Positions 23,507-32,902 of a stretch of 64,000 bases of DNA are shown piece by piece. Source of the DNA: an uncultured Pseudomonadales bacterium (GTDB taxonomy: Bacteria > Pseudomonadota > Gammaproteobacteria > Pseudomonadales > Azotimanducaceae); contig OY282455.1 of assembly GCA_958296195.1 (NCBI GenBank), positions 992,001 to 1,056,000 on the forward strand. Reading direction: 5' to 3'. The position numbers and the translations under genes are program-made. How positions within the stretch are numbered: the stretch's first letter is position 1; each line of letters opens with the position of its first letter. The notes beneath the pieces were generated by a model. That model worked only from the letters and a program-made list of their open reading frames with translations, searched no databases and was not told the origin of the DNA.

Positions 23507-24871
23507 ATGCCGCACACGGGAAAGGCTTCGCTGGGGGCTAGGCTGCAAAGTTCCGTGTCCCGGCTTCTCGGCACCCGCCGCGAGACCGCCAAGCCGCCCA
23601 ACCCCTTCACTCCCGGGGCGGGCAGGCTGCCGCCTTTTCTGGCCGGCCGGGGCGAGCAAACCCACATTCTGGACGAAGCGCTCCTGCAATCCCTGTCAAG
23701 AGAACTCCCGGCATCCCACGACTTCGCCATGGTCGGCCAGCGGGGAATCGGCAAGACCGCCCTAGTTGTCTGGTTGCACCGAAAGGCTGAGCAGCTCGGC
23801 ATTCGCGTCGTCAAGCTGTCGCCAAGAGGCATCCCCAATGAACGCGAGCTCATGTTGCAGACTTTGCCCAAGCCCGTCGCTGAGGCCGCCGATGCGCAGG
23901 CCACGGTTGAGACCACCTCCGGGTTGAACGCCACGTTGGGGCCACTGGCCGCACGGAGAGGGGAAGCTCGCCGCATTGAGACACAAGGTAGGGTGGACGC
24001 TCCCTCGTGGTGGGACGCCATGGAGTCCGCGGCCCGTCAACAGCCCATCCTGATCGTCGCCGACGAAGCGCAGCACTTCAGGCCGGACGTCGTCGGCCCC
24101 CTGTTCGAGGGGGTGCAGGAGATGCGCGGGCGCCAAGCGCCGGTGGCCCTCGTCATCGCCGGCACTCCAGACACCTGGGATGCGCTGAGCAAGGCCGGCG
24201 CATCCTTCCAAAGCCGGCTTGGCAGGGGTCGGCTTTCACTAAGCCTGCTGGACGAGGTGGCCTCCATGCAGGCAATCGACGAGGGCATGAAGGCAACCGG
24301 GTTGGACATCAAGTCCGAAGAGGCGCCCCTGCGCATGGTCTATGCGGACTCCCAAGGCTACCCCTACTTCCTGCAGGTTTGGGGCGAGGCGCTGTACAAC
24401 CGGCTTGACTGGCCCCGCGAACAGGCCATCACACAGAAACATGTTGAGGCCGCTTGGCCGGACGTGAACAAAATCCGGGTCGAATACTACTCCGATCGTT
24501 GGCGGGAGATGCTCAACGCCCAAGAGTTTGGCCCATCTGGGCTCGTCCCCGTCTGCGCCGCCGTGGCCCGAGGCATGATCGTCGAAGGTGGGGACGACGC
24601 CGTTCTAGCCGACGGGGACCTGGACGATTTGATCGCAGAAGGGCTGGCTTTGGGCGGGGCCGGCGCCATCAACGAGGCGCGGCAGTTTTTGACCCACATG
24701 GGCTTCATCATCAAAAGCCGCAGGGATGGCTTGGTCGAGGCCGGCATCCCCAGCCTCATGGGCCACACCTTGCGAGCGGCCGTGGCCGCCAAGCGCGTCC
24801 CGCCGCAGTGGGGCGATGGCCTTGATCTCGAAATGCGTCCGCCGAAGCGGCCCACAACCCCCAAGGGCTAG
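23507..24871 (+). CDS. Orc1/Cdc6-like AAA ATPase, function unknown
   Basis: A 454-residue P-loop ATPase of the STAND/Orc-like type (AAA_16-like). 'FLAGRGEQTHILDEAL' precedes Walker A 'GQRGIGKT' at 77-84; 'PILIVADEAQHFRPDVVGPL' is Walker B, and 'GTPDTWDAL' a sensor region; the C-terminal part looks like a winged helix. These proteins act as ATP-dependent switches, and in bacteria are often orphan genes in defence or mobile regions. It follows the DUF4143 ATPase after 153 bases. The N-terminal 30 basic residues may be unstructured. No partner enzyme is encoded next to it, so the role is not deducible. Confidence 0.7.
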   Translation: MPHTGKASLGARLQSSVSRLLGTRRETAKPPNPFTPGAGRLPPFLAGRGEQTHILDEALLQSLSRELPASHDFAMVGQRGIGKTALVVWLHRKAEQLGIRVVKLSPRGIPNERELMLQTLPKPVAEAADAQATVETTSGLNATLGPLAARRGEARRIETQGRVDAPSWWDAMESAARQQPILIVADEAQHFRPDVVGPLFEGVQEMRGRQAPVALVIAGTPDTWDALSKAGASFQSRLGRGRLSLSLLDEVASMQAIDEGMKATGLDIKSEEAPLRMVYADSQGYPYFLQVWGEALYNRLDWPREQAITQKHVEAAWPDVNKIRVEYYSDRWREMLNAQEFGPSGLVPVCAAVARGMIVEGGDDAVLADGDLDDLIAEGLALGGAGAINEARQFLTHMGFIIKSRRDGLVEAGIPSLMGHTLRAAVAAKRVPPQWGDGLDLEMRPPKRPTTPKG

Positions 24872-24931
24872 GCTTGGGGTGATCATCTGCGTCATCTGAG
24901 GTTGCTTGCAGGGCTTATCGGTCGTTGCCCG

Positions 24932-25753
24932 TCAGGTGACGCCCAACATCATCTTGATGAGGGGGGCGGCGAACGCGTTGGTGGCGCCGGCGCCCATGTA
25001 GCCTTGGTCCACAACCAGGTTGGCGCCGGTGACGCCGCTCGCCGCGTCGCTGCCTAGAAAGGCCATGGGGCCGGCCACTTGCTCTGCGCTTAGGGGCGCT
25101 AGATTGGCGGCTTGCCGGTAGTCCTCGCCGAAGGCCAGCCAGATGTCGGCGTTGGCGCGGGCCAAGGGCGTATCCGTCGGCCCCGGCATCACCGAATTGA
25201 TGCGCACGCCCTGCTTGAGCAGGTCGAAGGCTTGCTGCGCCACGTAGCCGCACATGGCTTGCTTGCTGAACATGTAGTTGTCGGTGCCGGGATGGGCGTC
25301 TATCCAAGCCAAGGCGTCGTCCCAATCTGTGATTTGCAGAAACTCCAGCACCAAGTCGAGTTTGCGCAGCCAAGGCAGGCCGGCGACCGAGGCGATCATG
25401 ACGATGGCCGCGCCCGGACCGAGCAAGCCCTTCGCCAGCAGATGCTCAATGCAATAGCGTTGGCTGATGAAGTTGACGGCCATAAGCCCCGGGGTGCCGT
25501 CGGCGACGCCGGCGCAGGAAAAAACGACGTCAAAGCGGCCATCCAACTGGGACAGCGCGGCGTCCACGCTCCCTTGATCCCGCAGGTCGATGGGTACCGA
25601 CTGCGCGGTGGGGTAGTCGATGGCCGCCACGTCCATCGCCGTAATCTCACCACCCAAGCCAGCCGCCAACCGAGCTGCCGCCGCGCCCATGCCGGACGCG
25701 CCGCCCAAAACCAGCACCCGCTTGCCGGTGTATTGAAATTGATCCATGCCCAT
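24932..25753 (-). CDS. Short-chain dehydrogenase/reductase (coniferyl-alcohol/3-alpha-HSD type)
   Basis: A 273-residue SDR. The cofactor motif is 'VLVLGGASGMGAAAARLAAG' (G-x-x-x-G-x-G), N-A-G is replaced by 'FSCAGVADGTPGLM', the Ser is in 'VMIASVAGLPW' and the catalytic Tyr-Lys in 'DNYMFSKQAM' (Y-x-x-x-K); 'RINSVMPGPTDTPLARAN' closes the pocket. The long insertion after the Ser and the pattern resemble the 3-alpha-hydroxysteroid/coniferyl-alcohol dehydrogenase subgroup. I chose the ATG at 25753 after GGAG; the frame extends upstream without homology. It is divergent from the coxG-coxSLM genes 293 bases away and may belong to the same catabolic region. Substrate unknown. Confidence 0.82.
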   Translation of the reverse strand: MGMDQFQYTGKRVLVLGGASGMGAAAARLAAGLGGEITAMDVAAIDYPTAQSVPIDLRDQGSVDAALSQLDGRFDVVFSCAGVADGTPGLMAVNFISQRYCIEHLLAKGLLGPGAAIVMIASVAGLPWLRKLDLVLEFLQITDWDDALAWIDAHPGTDNYMFSKQAMCGYVAQQAFDLLKQGVRINSVMPGPTDTPLARANADIWLAFGEDYRQAANLAPLSAEQVAGPMAFLGSDAASGVTGANLVVDQGYMGAGATNAFAAPLIKMMLGVT

Positions 25754-26046
25754 GGTCGGTCTCCGCGCCGTAAAGGAGTTGGGCGAAGCAAACCCCAATA
25801 TGGGCGGCATGGCAAGCAACGCGCCACCACGCCGCCCTGGCTCATCCGCTGTTCCAACATGTGCGTCCCTACCGGAGGGGCTATCATGCTCGGTGCGGTT
25901 GCATCTTTGGCCGATGCGCCTTATCCAAGAATCGGGGAGGCGCTCATGAAGCTCTACGATTTGGTGCGCACGGTCGCCCCTTGGCGCACTGGTTGAATTC
26001 GGGCTTGCCTCGGATGTAACTTGCGAGCGAACCACGGAACCCAAAT

Positions 26047-26514
26047 ATGGAGCAGTCTGGCGAATACCGCATCTTGACGAAGCGTGAAGACGTTTGGGCG
26101 TCCCTGAACGATCCCGAAGTGCTGGCCAAGTGCATCGACGGCTGCCAATCCATGCAGCGGCGGGAGGACGGCTCGTTCTTGGCGGCGGTGAAGGCTAGGG
26201 TCGGCCCCATCCGCGCCACCTTCAAGGCCAATCTCAGGCTTGTGGACCTAAACCCGCCGGCAAGCTACGTCATTCACGCCGATGTCAACGGCGGCGCCGT
26301 GGGCTTCGCCAAGGGCAGCGCCAAGGTTTTTCTGGAGGAGGACGGCGCCGCCACACTGCTGCGCTACGAAATCAGCGCCAGGGTCGGAGGCAAGCTGGCC
26401 CAGCTAGGGGCGCGTCTAGTCGATGGCGCCGCCCGCAAGATGGCTGCGGACTTCTTTGCTGCGTTCCGCCTCGAATTCGCGTCGCCAGCGAGCGCGGGCG
26501 GCCTGAGCCACTAG
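26047..26514 (+). CDS. coxG: CoxG-like protein (SRPBCC, CO-dehydrogenase maturation/anchoring family)
   Basis: A 155-residue SRPBCC/START-fold protein of the CoxG family: 'SGEYRILTKREDVWASLNDP', 'EVLAKCIDGCQSM', and 'ARVGPIRATFKANLRLVDLN', then 'GKLAQLGARLVDGAARKMAA'. CoxG proteins accompany molybdenum hydroxylases of the CO-dehydrogenase/xanthine-dehydrogenase family and have been linked to membrane attachment or assembly. It lies 47 bases before coxS in the same direction, at the head of a coxG-S-L-M operon. The long membrane-anchor tail of some CoxG proteins is missing. Confidence 0.85.
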   Translation: MEQSGEYRILTKREDVWASLNDPEVLAKCIDGCQSMQRREDGSFLAAVKARVGPIRATFKANLRLVDLNPPASYVIHADVNGGAVGFAKGSAKVFLEEDGAATLLRYEISARVGGKLAQLGARLVDGAARKMAADFFAAFRLEFASPASAGGLSH

Positions 26515-26561
26515 AGGACGGGTCGAGTGGCCGGATTTCAATGGACGAGGAAAGAAGCAGC

Positions 26562-27050
26562 ATGAAACTCCACATCACCGTAAACGGCGCAGACCGTCGC
26601 TTGGAGGCGCCGCCGAACACCCTTCTGGTCGATCTGCTGCGCCGGCAGTTGGGCCTGACCGGCACTCATGTGGGCTGCGACACCTGCCAGTGCGGGGCCT
26701 GCACCGTACACTTGGACGGTCGCGCCGTAAAAGCCTGCGCCCTGCTGGCCGTGCAGGCCGACGGCCATGCCGTCACCACCATTGAAGGTGTCGGCTCGGC
26801 GCAGCAACTGCATCCCATGCAGGAAGCCTTTCGGGACTGCCATGCGCTGCAATGTGGGTTCTGCACGCCGGGCATGATCATGGCCGCCATCGACCTGGTG
26901 GAGCACGGTGTACCCCTAAGCAACCGAGCCGTGCGCGAAGGTTTGGAGGGCAACATCTGCCGCTGCACTGGCTACCACAACATCGTCAAGGCGGTGCTGC
27001 AAGGCCAGAAGGCGATGGCGGCGGCGGACGACAAGCAAGGAGCGGTGTAG
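26562..27050 (+). CDS. coxS: Molybdenum hydroxylase small subunit, 2x[2Fe-2S]
   Basis: A 162-residue iron-sulfur subunit of a CoxS/xanthine-dehydrogenase-family enzyme, passing electrons from the Mo site to FAD. The plant-type cluster uses C39, C44, C47 and C59 ('GCDTCQCGACTVHLDGRAVK'), the second cluster C98, C101, C133 and C135 ('QCGFCTPGM', 'NICRCTGYHN'). The ATG at 26562 follows GAGGAAAGAA; an ATG seven codons earlier is possible. coxL starts at the base after its stop. Gene order S-L-M is that of form II enzymes. Confidence 0.92.
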   Translation: MKLHITVNGADRRLEAPPNTLLVDLLRRQLGLTGTHVGCDTCQCGACTVHLDGRAVKACALLAVQADGHAVTTIEGVGSAQQLHPMQEAFRDCHALQCGFCTPGMIMAAIDLVEHGVPLSNRAVREGLEGNICRCTGYHNIVKAVLQGQKAMAAADDKQGAV

Positions 27051-29408
27051 ATGAGTTCGGCAACCGGCATCGGCGCATCGGTCAAGCGACGCGAAGACGT
27101 CCGCTTCCTCACCGGAACGGCAACCTACACCGACGATCTCAACCTGCCGGGGCAGGTTTACGGCGTTTTCCTGCGTTCGCCCCACCCAAGGGCGGCGCTC
27201 GGCGAAATCGACGTCTCCAAAGCCCTCAAGGCAGATGGCGTGTTGGCGGTGTTCACCGGCCAGGACACCGCTGCGGACGGCCTCGGTGACCTGCCCTGTG
27301 GCTGGCTGGTGAAGTCCAAGGACGGTTCGGACATGGTGTCCGCGCCGCATCCGCCGTTGGCGGTGACTCAGGTGAACTACGTTGGCGAACCCTACGGCTT
27401 GGTGGTGGCGGAGACCTTGGCCGCCGCCCGCGCCGGCGCGGAATTGGTGGTGACGGACTTTACGGAGCTGCCCCCCGTGATGGACCTCGCCACGGCTGCC
27501 GATGCCGCCCCCATCCACGAAGGCTTGGCGAACAACCTAGCCTACGACTGGGCTCTAGGCGACGCAGCCGCCACGGACGCAGCGCTGGCTAAGGCCGACC
27601 ACGTTACGAAGCTCAGCTTGACCAATAACCGCCTGATTCCCAACGCGATGGAACCAAGGGCGGCGCTCGGCAAGTTCGACCCGGCCAGCGGCAACTACGA
27701 ACTCCACACCACCAGCCAGAACCCGCATCTGGAGCGGCTGGTGCTGTCCGCCTTCGTGCAGATTGCGCCGGAGCACAAGCTCAAGATCATTGCGCCGGAC
27801 GTCGGCGGCGGCTTCGGCTCGAAGATATTCGTTTACGCCGAAGAGACGGCGGTGATCTGGGCCGCCGCCAAGCTGGGCCGGCCCATCAAGTGGACCGCCG
27901 ACCGCAGCGAGTCCTTTTTGGCGGACGCCCACGGACGTGACCATGTGACCAGCGCCGAACTCGGCCTTGACGAACGCGGGCGCTTCACCGCCCTAAGGGT
28001 GCGCACCACCGCCAACCTGGGCGCCTACCTTTCCCTCTTTAGTTCCGCCGTGCCCACCTACCTGTACGGCACCCTGTTGGCCGGGCAATACAAAACCCCG
28101 AACATCCATGTGGAGACCAAGGGCGTTTACACCAACACCTCCTCAGTGGACGCCTATCGGGGGGCCGGACGGCCGGAGGCCACCTTTGTGGTGGAGCGCC
28201 TGGTGGAGACCGCGGCGCGGGAACTGGGTTGGGACCCGGCTGAACTGCGCCGGCTGAACATGATCCAACCGGAGGACTTCCCTTATGAAACGCCGGTGGC
28301 CTTGGTCTATGACACCGGCAACTACCAAGCCAGCCTGGAGCGGGCGCTGGAATTGGCGGACTACGCTGGTTTCGCCAAGCGCCGTGAGGCGGCGGCAGTT
28401 GAAGGCAAGCTGCGCGGCCTGGGTTTCTCCTGCTACATCGAAGCCTGTGGGCTGGCCCCTTCGCAACTGGCCATTCAGCTCGGCGCCGGGGTTGGGCTTT
28501 ACGAAAGCGGCGAAGTGCGCGTCAACCCAACTGGCTCGGTCACCGTGTTCACGGGCTCCCACAGCCACGGCCAAGGCCATGAGACCACCTTCGCCCAAGT
28601 GGTGTCCGACAAGCTCGGCGTCCCCTTTGACGACGTGGAAGTGGTGCATGGGGACACCGGACGGGTGGAGTTCGGCTTGGGCACCTACGGCTCCCGCTCC
28701 CTCGCTGTGGGCGGATCCGCCCTCATCCGGGCGTCCGAAAAGATCATCGCCAAGGGTCGGCGCATCGCCGCGCACCGAATGCAAACCGAGGTCGAAAACG
28801 TCGCCTTTGAGGACGGCGCCTTCATCAGTGGCAATCAGCGCATGACCTTGCAGGAGGCGGCGTTCGCCTCCTATGTGCCGGCGGACTATCCGCCGGACTT
28901 GGAGCCTGGGCTTTCGGAAAAGGCGTTCTATGACCCGCAGAACTTCACCTATCCGGCCGGCGCCCACATCGCCGAGGTTGAAATCGACAAGGAGACCGGC
29001 GTAGTGCGGCTGGTCAAATTCGTCGCTGTCGATGACTTCGGCGCAGTCGTCAATCCCATGATCGTCGATGGCCAGGTGCATGGCGGCGTCGCCCAAGGCG
29101 CCGGCCAAGCCCTGCTGGAGCACGGCATCTACGATGGGGACGGGCAGTTGGTCACCGGCTCCTACATGGACTACTGCATGCCCAGAGCGGACGACCTGCC
29201 GGACTTCGTGGTCGATACCACCGTGACGCCCTGCACCCACAACCCCCTGGGTGCCAAGGGCTGCGGGGAGGCCGGGGCCATCGGCTCGCCGGCGGCCATC
29301 ATCAACGCGGTCACAGATGCCCTGGGCGTGCAGGACATCGCCATGCCGGCCACCTCCGAGCAGGTGTGGCGGTGCCTTAAGGAAGCGGAAGCGTCGGAGG
29401 GCTGCTAG
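27051..29408 (+). CDS. Molybdopterin-binding large subunit, form II CO-dehydrogenase-like
   Basis: A 785-residue catalytic subunit binding Mo-molybdopterin cytosine dinucleotide. The active-site loop is 'AYRGAGR' at 368-374, the form II (BMS) signature, instead of the 'AYxCSFR' of bona fide aerobic CO dehydrogenases. Other motifs are '[17 protein letters not shown]', '[20 protein letters not shown]' and the catalytic-Glu loop '[20 protein letters not shown]' (Glu740). Form II enzymes oxidise aldehydes, purines or other N-heterocycles at least as often as CO, so I give no coxL symbol. It sits flush between the S and M subunit genes. No accessory genes (coxD, coxE, coxF) are present. Confidence 0.9.
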   Translation: MSSATGIGASVKRREDVRFLTGTATYTDDLNLPGQVYGVFLRSPHPRAALGEIDVSKALKADGVLAVFTGQDTAADGLGDLPCGWLVKSKDGSDMVSAPHPPLAVTQVNYVGEPYGLVVAETLAAARAGAELVVTDFTELPPVMDLATAADAAPIHEGLANNLAYDWALGDAAATDAALAKADHVTKLSLTNNRLIPNAMEPRAALGKFDPASGNYELHTTSQNPHLERLVLSAFVQIAPEHKLKIIAPDVGGGFGSKIFVYAEETAVIWAAAKLGRPIKWTADRSESFLADAHGRDHVTSAELGLDERGRFTALRVRTTANLGAYLSLFSSAVPTYLYGTLLAGQYKTPNIHVETKGVYTNTSSVDAYRGAGRPEATFVVERLVETAARELGWDPAELRRLNMIQPEDFPYETPVALVYDTGNYQASLERALELADYAGFAKRREAAAVEGKLRGLGFSCYIEACGLAPSQLAIQLGAGVGLYESGEVRVNPTGSVTVFTGSHSHGQGHETTFAQVVSDKLGVPFDDVEVVHGDTGRVEFGLGTYGSRSLAVGGSALIRASEKIIAKGRRIAAHRMQTEVENVAFEDGAFISGNQRMTLQEAAFASYVPADYPPDLEPGLSEKAFYDPQNFTYPAGAHIAEVEIDKETGVVRLVKFVAVDDFGAVVNPMIVDGQVHGGVAQGAGQALLEHGIYDGDGQLVTGSYMDYCMPRADDLPDFVVDTTVTPCTHNPLGAKGCGEAGAIGSPAAIINAVTDALGVQDIAMPATSEQVWRCLKEAEASEGC

Positions 29409-30203
29409 ATGCACTCATTTGACTACCACAAGCCCTCCACTCTAGCGGAGGCCGCGGCGCTGCACCAAGGCGCTGAAGACGCCGCCTACCTATCCGGCGG
29501 CCAGACCCTGCTGCCGACCATGAACCAGCGCTTGGCGGCGCCCAGCGACCTGATCGACTTGGCGGGGATTGGGGAGTTGGCCGGCATTGCAACCGCAAGC
29601 GGCCAAGTGTGCATCGGCGCCTGCACCCGCCACGCGGAAGTGGCCGCCTCGGACGCGGTGCGCGGCGCCTTGCCGACCTTGGCGAGCTTGGCTGGGCAAA
29701 TCGGCGACCCGCAAGTGCGCAACCGCGGCGCCATCGGCGGCTCCTTGGCCAACAGCGACCCGGCAGCCGACTATCCAGCTGCGGTGCTGGCCTTGAACGC
29801 CGTCATTCACACCGACCGGCGGGAAATCGCCGGTGATGACTATTTTCTCGGCCTGTTCGAAACGGCGCTTGAACCCGGTGAAATCATCACCCGCATCGAC
29901 TTCGCAGTGCCCGCCCGCGCCGCTTATCAGAAATTCCCCAACCCGGCCTCCCGCTTCGCCGTGGCGGGCGTGCTGGTGGCCGACTACAGCGGCGACGTCC
30001 GGGTCGGCGTAACCGGCGCCGGCCCTTGCGCCTTCCGAGCCTTGGCTTTCGAGGCGGCGCTGGCCGAAAGCCTGGATCCTCGGGCCTTGGAAGGGGCGGA
30101 CATCGAAGGCGTCATCTTCAACAGCGACCTGCACGCCTCCGCCGAATACCGCGCCCATCTGGTCAGGGTGATGGCGCAAAGGGCGGTGGCGCAGCTTCTC
30201 TGA
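29409..30203 (+). CDS. coxM: FAD-binding medium subunit of the molybdenum hydroxylase
   Basis: A 264-residue flavoprotein subunit. The FAD motifs 'AYLSGGQTLLPTMNQRLAAP' (first half, A-G-G-Q-[ST]-L) and 'QVRNRGAIGGSLANSDPAAD' (T/R-I-G-G-[SN] type) are clear, and the C-terminal CO_deh_flav_C domain ends in 'YRAHLVRVMAQRAVAQLL'. It accepts electrons from the iron-sulfur subunit and passes them to the respiratory chain or another carrier. It starts at the base after the large-subunit stop, completing an S-L-M set. A complete member, slightly short of 280. Confidence 0.92.
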   Translation: MHSFDYHKPSTLAEAAALHQGAEDAAYLSGGQTLLPTMNQRLAAPSDLIDLAGIGELAGIATASGQVCIGACTRHAEVAASDAVRGALPTLASLAGQIGDPQVRNRGAIGGSLANSDPAADYPAAVLALNAVIHTDRREIAGDDYFLGLFETALEPGEIITRIDFAVPARAAYQKFPNPASRFAVAGVLVADYSGDVRVGVTGAGPCAFRALAFEAALAESLDPRALEGADIEGVIFNSDLHASAEYRAHLVRVMAQRAVAQLL

Positions 30204-30332
30204 TCCACATTCCGACGCTTGCAGCGCAGCGGTCCCTTGACGTTCAGGTGCCGGGCGGGCGTTCGAATCGCCTACCCCAGTTCGCGTCCATCGGTTATCT
30301 TGCGTCGCAGCGTCTTAACCAAGGACAAGCTC

Positions 30333-30998
30333 ATGGAACTCCAAGAAGTGATGCGCACCACCTTCGCGGCTCGGAACTTCACCGATGAACCCGTTTCCGA
30401 TGCGTTGGTGGGCAAGATTCTGGACAACGCCAGGTTCGCCCCCAGCGGCGGCAACCGGCAGGGCTGGAGGGTCATCGTGGTGCGGAAGGCGGCCACCCGC
30501 AAGCGCCTGCTGGAGCTCATTGAACCGACCTTCCAGCGCTATTGGGCGCAGATGCAGGCCGGCGAAGCGCCGTTCAACACCGTCAACCCCTCCCAGGTGA
30601 CCGAGGCCCAGATCGCCGCAACCGAACCGCCCATGGAGTTCGTCCGCAAGGTGGCGCAGGCGCCCGTGGTGCTGCTGGTGTTCGTGGACCTCAGCGTCGT
30701 GGCGGCGTTCGACTCCGCAGCGGAGCGAATCAGCGTCATCGCTGGGGCCTCCGTCTATCCCTTCGTCTGGAACATACTGCTGGCCGCCCGCAACGAGGGG
30801 CTGGGCGGCACACTGACCACCTTCGTCGGGGCCAAGGGCGGGGAATTGCAAGCCTTGCTCGGCGTACCGGAGCAGATGGCGTTCGCCGCCATGCTGCCCC
30901 TAGGCCGCCCGGTGAAGCAGTTGACCAAGCTGAAGCGCAAGCCAGTGCCGGAGTTCGCCGTGCTGGAACGCTGGGACGGAACGCCGCTTGAGTTCTGA
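30333..30998 (+). CDS. Nitroreductase-family flavoprotein
   Basis: A 221-residue FMN-dependent NAD(P)H oxidoreductase. The N-terminal 'MRTTFAARNFTDEPV' is a variant of the R-R-[ST]-x-R motif that binds FMN phosphate, with 'ILDNARFAPSGGNRQGWRVI' (A-P-S-x-x-N-x-Q) next, and 'LLAARNEGLGGTLTTFVGAK' for the dimer-interface flavin contact. Natural substrates could be quinones, enones or nitroaromatics. The ATG at 30333 follows AAGGAC. Its end overlaps the following MFS gene by 11 bases, tying the two into one transcript, and it lies 130 bases after coxM, so a shared catabolic function is plausible. Confidence 0.88.
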   Translation: MELQEVMRTTFAARNFTDEPVSDALVGKILDNARFAPSGGNRQGWRVIVVRKAATRKRLLELIEPTFQRYWAQMQAGEAPFNTVNPSQVTEAQIAATEPPMEFVRKVAQAPVVLLVFVDLSVVAAFDSAAERISVIAGASVYPFVWNILLAARNEGLGGTLTTFVGAKGGELQALLGVPEQMAFAAMLPLGRPVKQLTKLKRKPVPEFAVLERWDGTPLEF

Positions 30999-32685
30999 AG
31001 CCGGCGGCGCTGACCCGGGCACCGCCGCTAGCGACGGCGGTTCCAACCTCAAGGGAGAAAGTGGCGGCGGCGCTCCCGACGGACGCACGGACGTCAATCG
31101 CGACAGCGGGACTGCCAGCGGGGAGGTCGGTGGGCGCTACGCCAAGTACGTCCTAGTGGTGCTGCTGATCGTCTATGTCTTCAACTTCATCGACCGCCAA
31201 ATCATCTCCATCCTAGCGGAGGAAATTAAGGCGGACCTAGGCATCTCCGACGCCGACATCGGCTTCCTCTACGGCACCGCCTTCGCCGTGTTCTACGCCG
31301 TCTTCGGCATCCCCTTGGGCAAGCTGGCGGACACCTGGTCGCGCAAGAGCCTCATCTCCTTAGGTCTGGGCTTTTGGAGCCTGATGACCGCCCTGTCCGG
31401 CACCGCGCGAAGCTTCACCACCCTGGCCGCCTACCGCTTCGGCGTGGGCGTGGGCGAGGCCAGCGCCACTCCGGCCGCGTTCTCCATGCTGTCCGACTAC
31501 TTCGCCCCCAAGATGCGGGCCACGGTGCTGTCCATCTATTCGAGCGGCGTTTACATCGGCGCCGGTGTGGGCCTGTTCCTTGGCGCGGCCGTGGTGGACG
31601 CCTGGGAAGGCTGGTACCCGGACGCCGCCCTCGCTCCCTTCGGCTTGGCCGGCTGGCAGGCCGCCTTTCTGGCCGTGGGGTTGCCCGGCCTGCTGGTGGC
31701 CCTTTGGATGTGGACGCTGCGGGAGCCGGTGCGCGGCCTAAGCGAGGGGCTGCGGATCGCTCCTGAGCCAAATCCGTTTCGGCAAACGCTCCGTTCCCTG
31801 TACGCCGTGCTGCCACCCTGCACTTTGTTCAACGTCACCCAGCTTGGCGGCGGGCGGGCCTTGGCCGTCAATGTTCTGCTGGCGGTGGCCATCGCTCTGT
31901 TTGCGTTCGGCGCAAATCTGGCCTTCACCAACCCGATGCAGTGGGTCGCCCTCGGCCTGGGCGTCTATGCCGCCGCCTCCTGGATGCAGGGGCTGAAGCT
32001 GCGGGAGCCGGAGACCTTCGCCATGATGTTCCGCTCCCGCACCTTCATTTTCATCAGCATCGGCTTTCCATGCCTTTCCTTCGTCACCTACGGCGCCGGC
32101 TTTTGGTCGCCGCCCTATTTGCTGCGAATGCACGATGTGGCGCTGGCGGAGGCCGGCACCATGCTCGGCTTAGGCGCGGCCATCGGCGGCTGGGCAGGCG
32201 TCACCCTGGGCGGCGTCCTCGCGGACCGCCTCAAGCCGCGGCTGCCCACGGCAAGGCTGTGGCTGGGCGTGACCGCCGCGGTGCTTTCCACCCCCTTCGC
32301 CTTCCTCTTCCTGCTGACGGACTCCGTATGGGTTGCCTACGGATGCAGCTTCGCATTCTCCATGCTCTCTCCAATATGGGTGGGCGGTGCGGCCAGCACG
32401 GTGAACGACCTCATGCTGCCCAAAATGCGGGCCACGGCTTCCGCCTTCTACATCCTGATGATCACCTTCATCGGCTTGGCGATGGGACCGTTCATGATCG
32501 GCCAATTCAGCGATCTGTTCAGCACCGCCGGCCTCAGCGACGGCCTGGCCCTGCAGCGGGCCATGATGCTGGGCTTGGCGATGTTTGCGGTCGGCACTGT
32601 TTTCCTGTTCCTAGCCATGCGCCATCTGCGGGCTGACGAAGCGGCGCGCAACGCCCAAGCGCAAGCCCTTGCTGAACGCGAATGA
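30988..32685 (+). CDS. MFS transporter, spinster-like
   Basis: A 565-residue major facilitator with about 12 membrane helices after a 45-residue glycine-rich cytoplasmic lead. 'VFNFIDRQIISILAEEIKAD' (D-R signature after helix 1) and 'FGIPLGKLADTWSRKSLISL' (motif A between helices 2 and 3) are typical of the Spns-like/MFS_1 group, as is 'RFGVGVGEASATPAAFSMLS'. A hydrophilic insert around 230-260 precedes the second half. The TTG at 30988 is the first start and overlaps the nitroreductase stop; a later GTG is possible. Cargo cannot be read from sequence, but the position suggests uptake of the substrate processed by the coxSLM-type enzyme or the reductase. Confidence 0.85.
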   Translation: MSSEAGGADPGTAASDGGSNLKGESGGGAPDGRTDVNRDSGTASGEVGGRYAKYVLVVLLIVYVFNFIDRQIISILAEEIKADLGISDADIGFLYGTAFAVFYAVFGIPLGKLADTWSRKSLISLGLGFWSLMTALSGTARSFTTLAAYRFGVGVGEASATPAAFSMLSDYFAPKMRATVLSIYSSGVYIGAGVGLFLGAAVVDAWEGWYPDAALAPFGLAGWQAAFLAVGLPGLLVALWMWTLREPVRGLSEGLRIAPEPNPFRQTLRSLYAVLPPCTLFNVTQLGGGRALAVNVLLAVAIALFAFGANLAFTNPMQWVALGLGVYAAASWMQGLKLREPETFAMMFRSRTFIFISIGFPCLSFVTYGAGFWSPPYLLRMHDVALAEAGTMLGLGAAIGGWAGVTLGGVLADRLKPRLPTARLWLGVTAAVLSTPFAFLFLLTDSVWVAYGCSFAFSMLSPIWVGGAASTVNDLMLPKMRATASAFYILMITFIGLAMGPFMIGQFSDLFSTAGLSDGLALQRAMMLGLAMFAVGTVFLFLAMRHLRADEAARNAQAQALAERE

Positions 32686-32902
32686 ACCAAGTTTGCACAG
32701 CCGCCCCGCATAGGCTCGTTGACCCAAGGCGCCACCATGCCCCCGCAACCATAGCGTTTACTGTCTTCATGGGAGGGGTTTCCCTTCGCGCACCCCGGCT
32801 GAGGGATCCGCTTTCGGTCGTGATCCCACGCTGGGGGCCAAAATCCGGTGCGATCATCAGGGCCCTTAGTGCAATATGCGGAATGGATGGAGCGGCGCTC
32901 TG

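Noticed and set aside
27051-29408. True aerobic carbon-monoxide dehydrogenase (coxL)
   Set aside because: The active-site loop is AYRGAGR (form II) rather than AYxCSFR, so CO oxidation is not supported.
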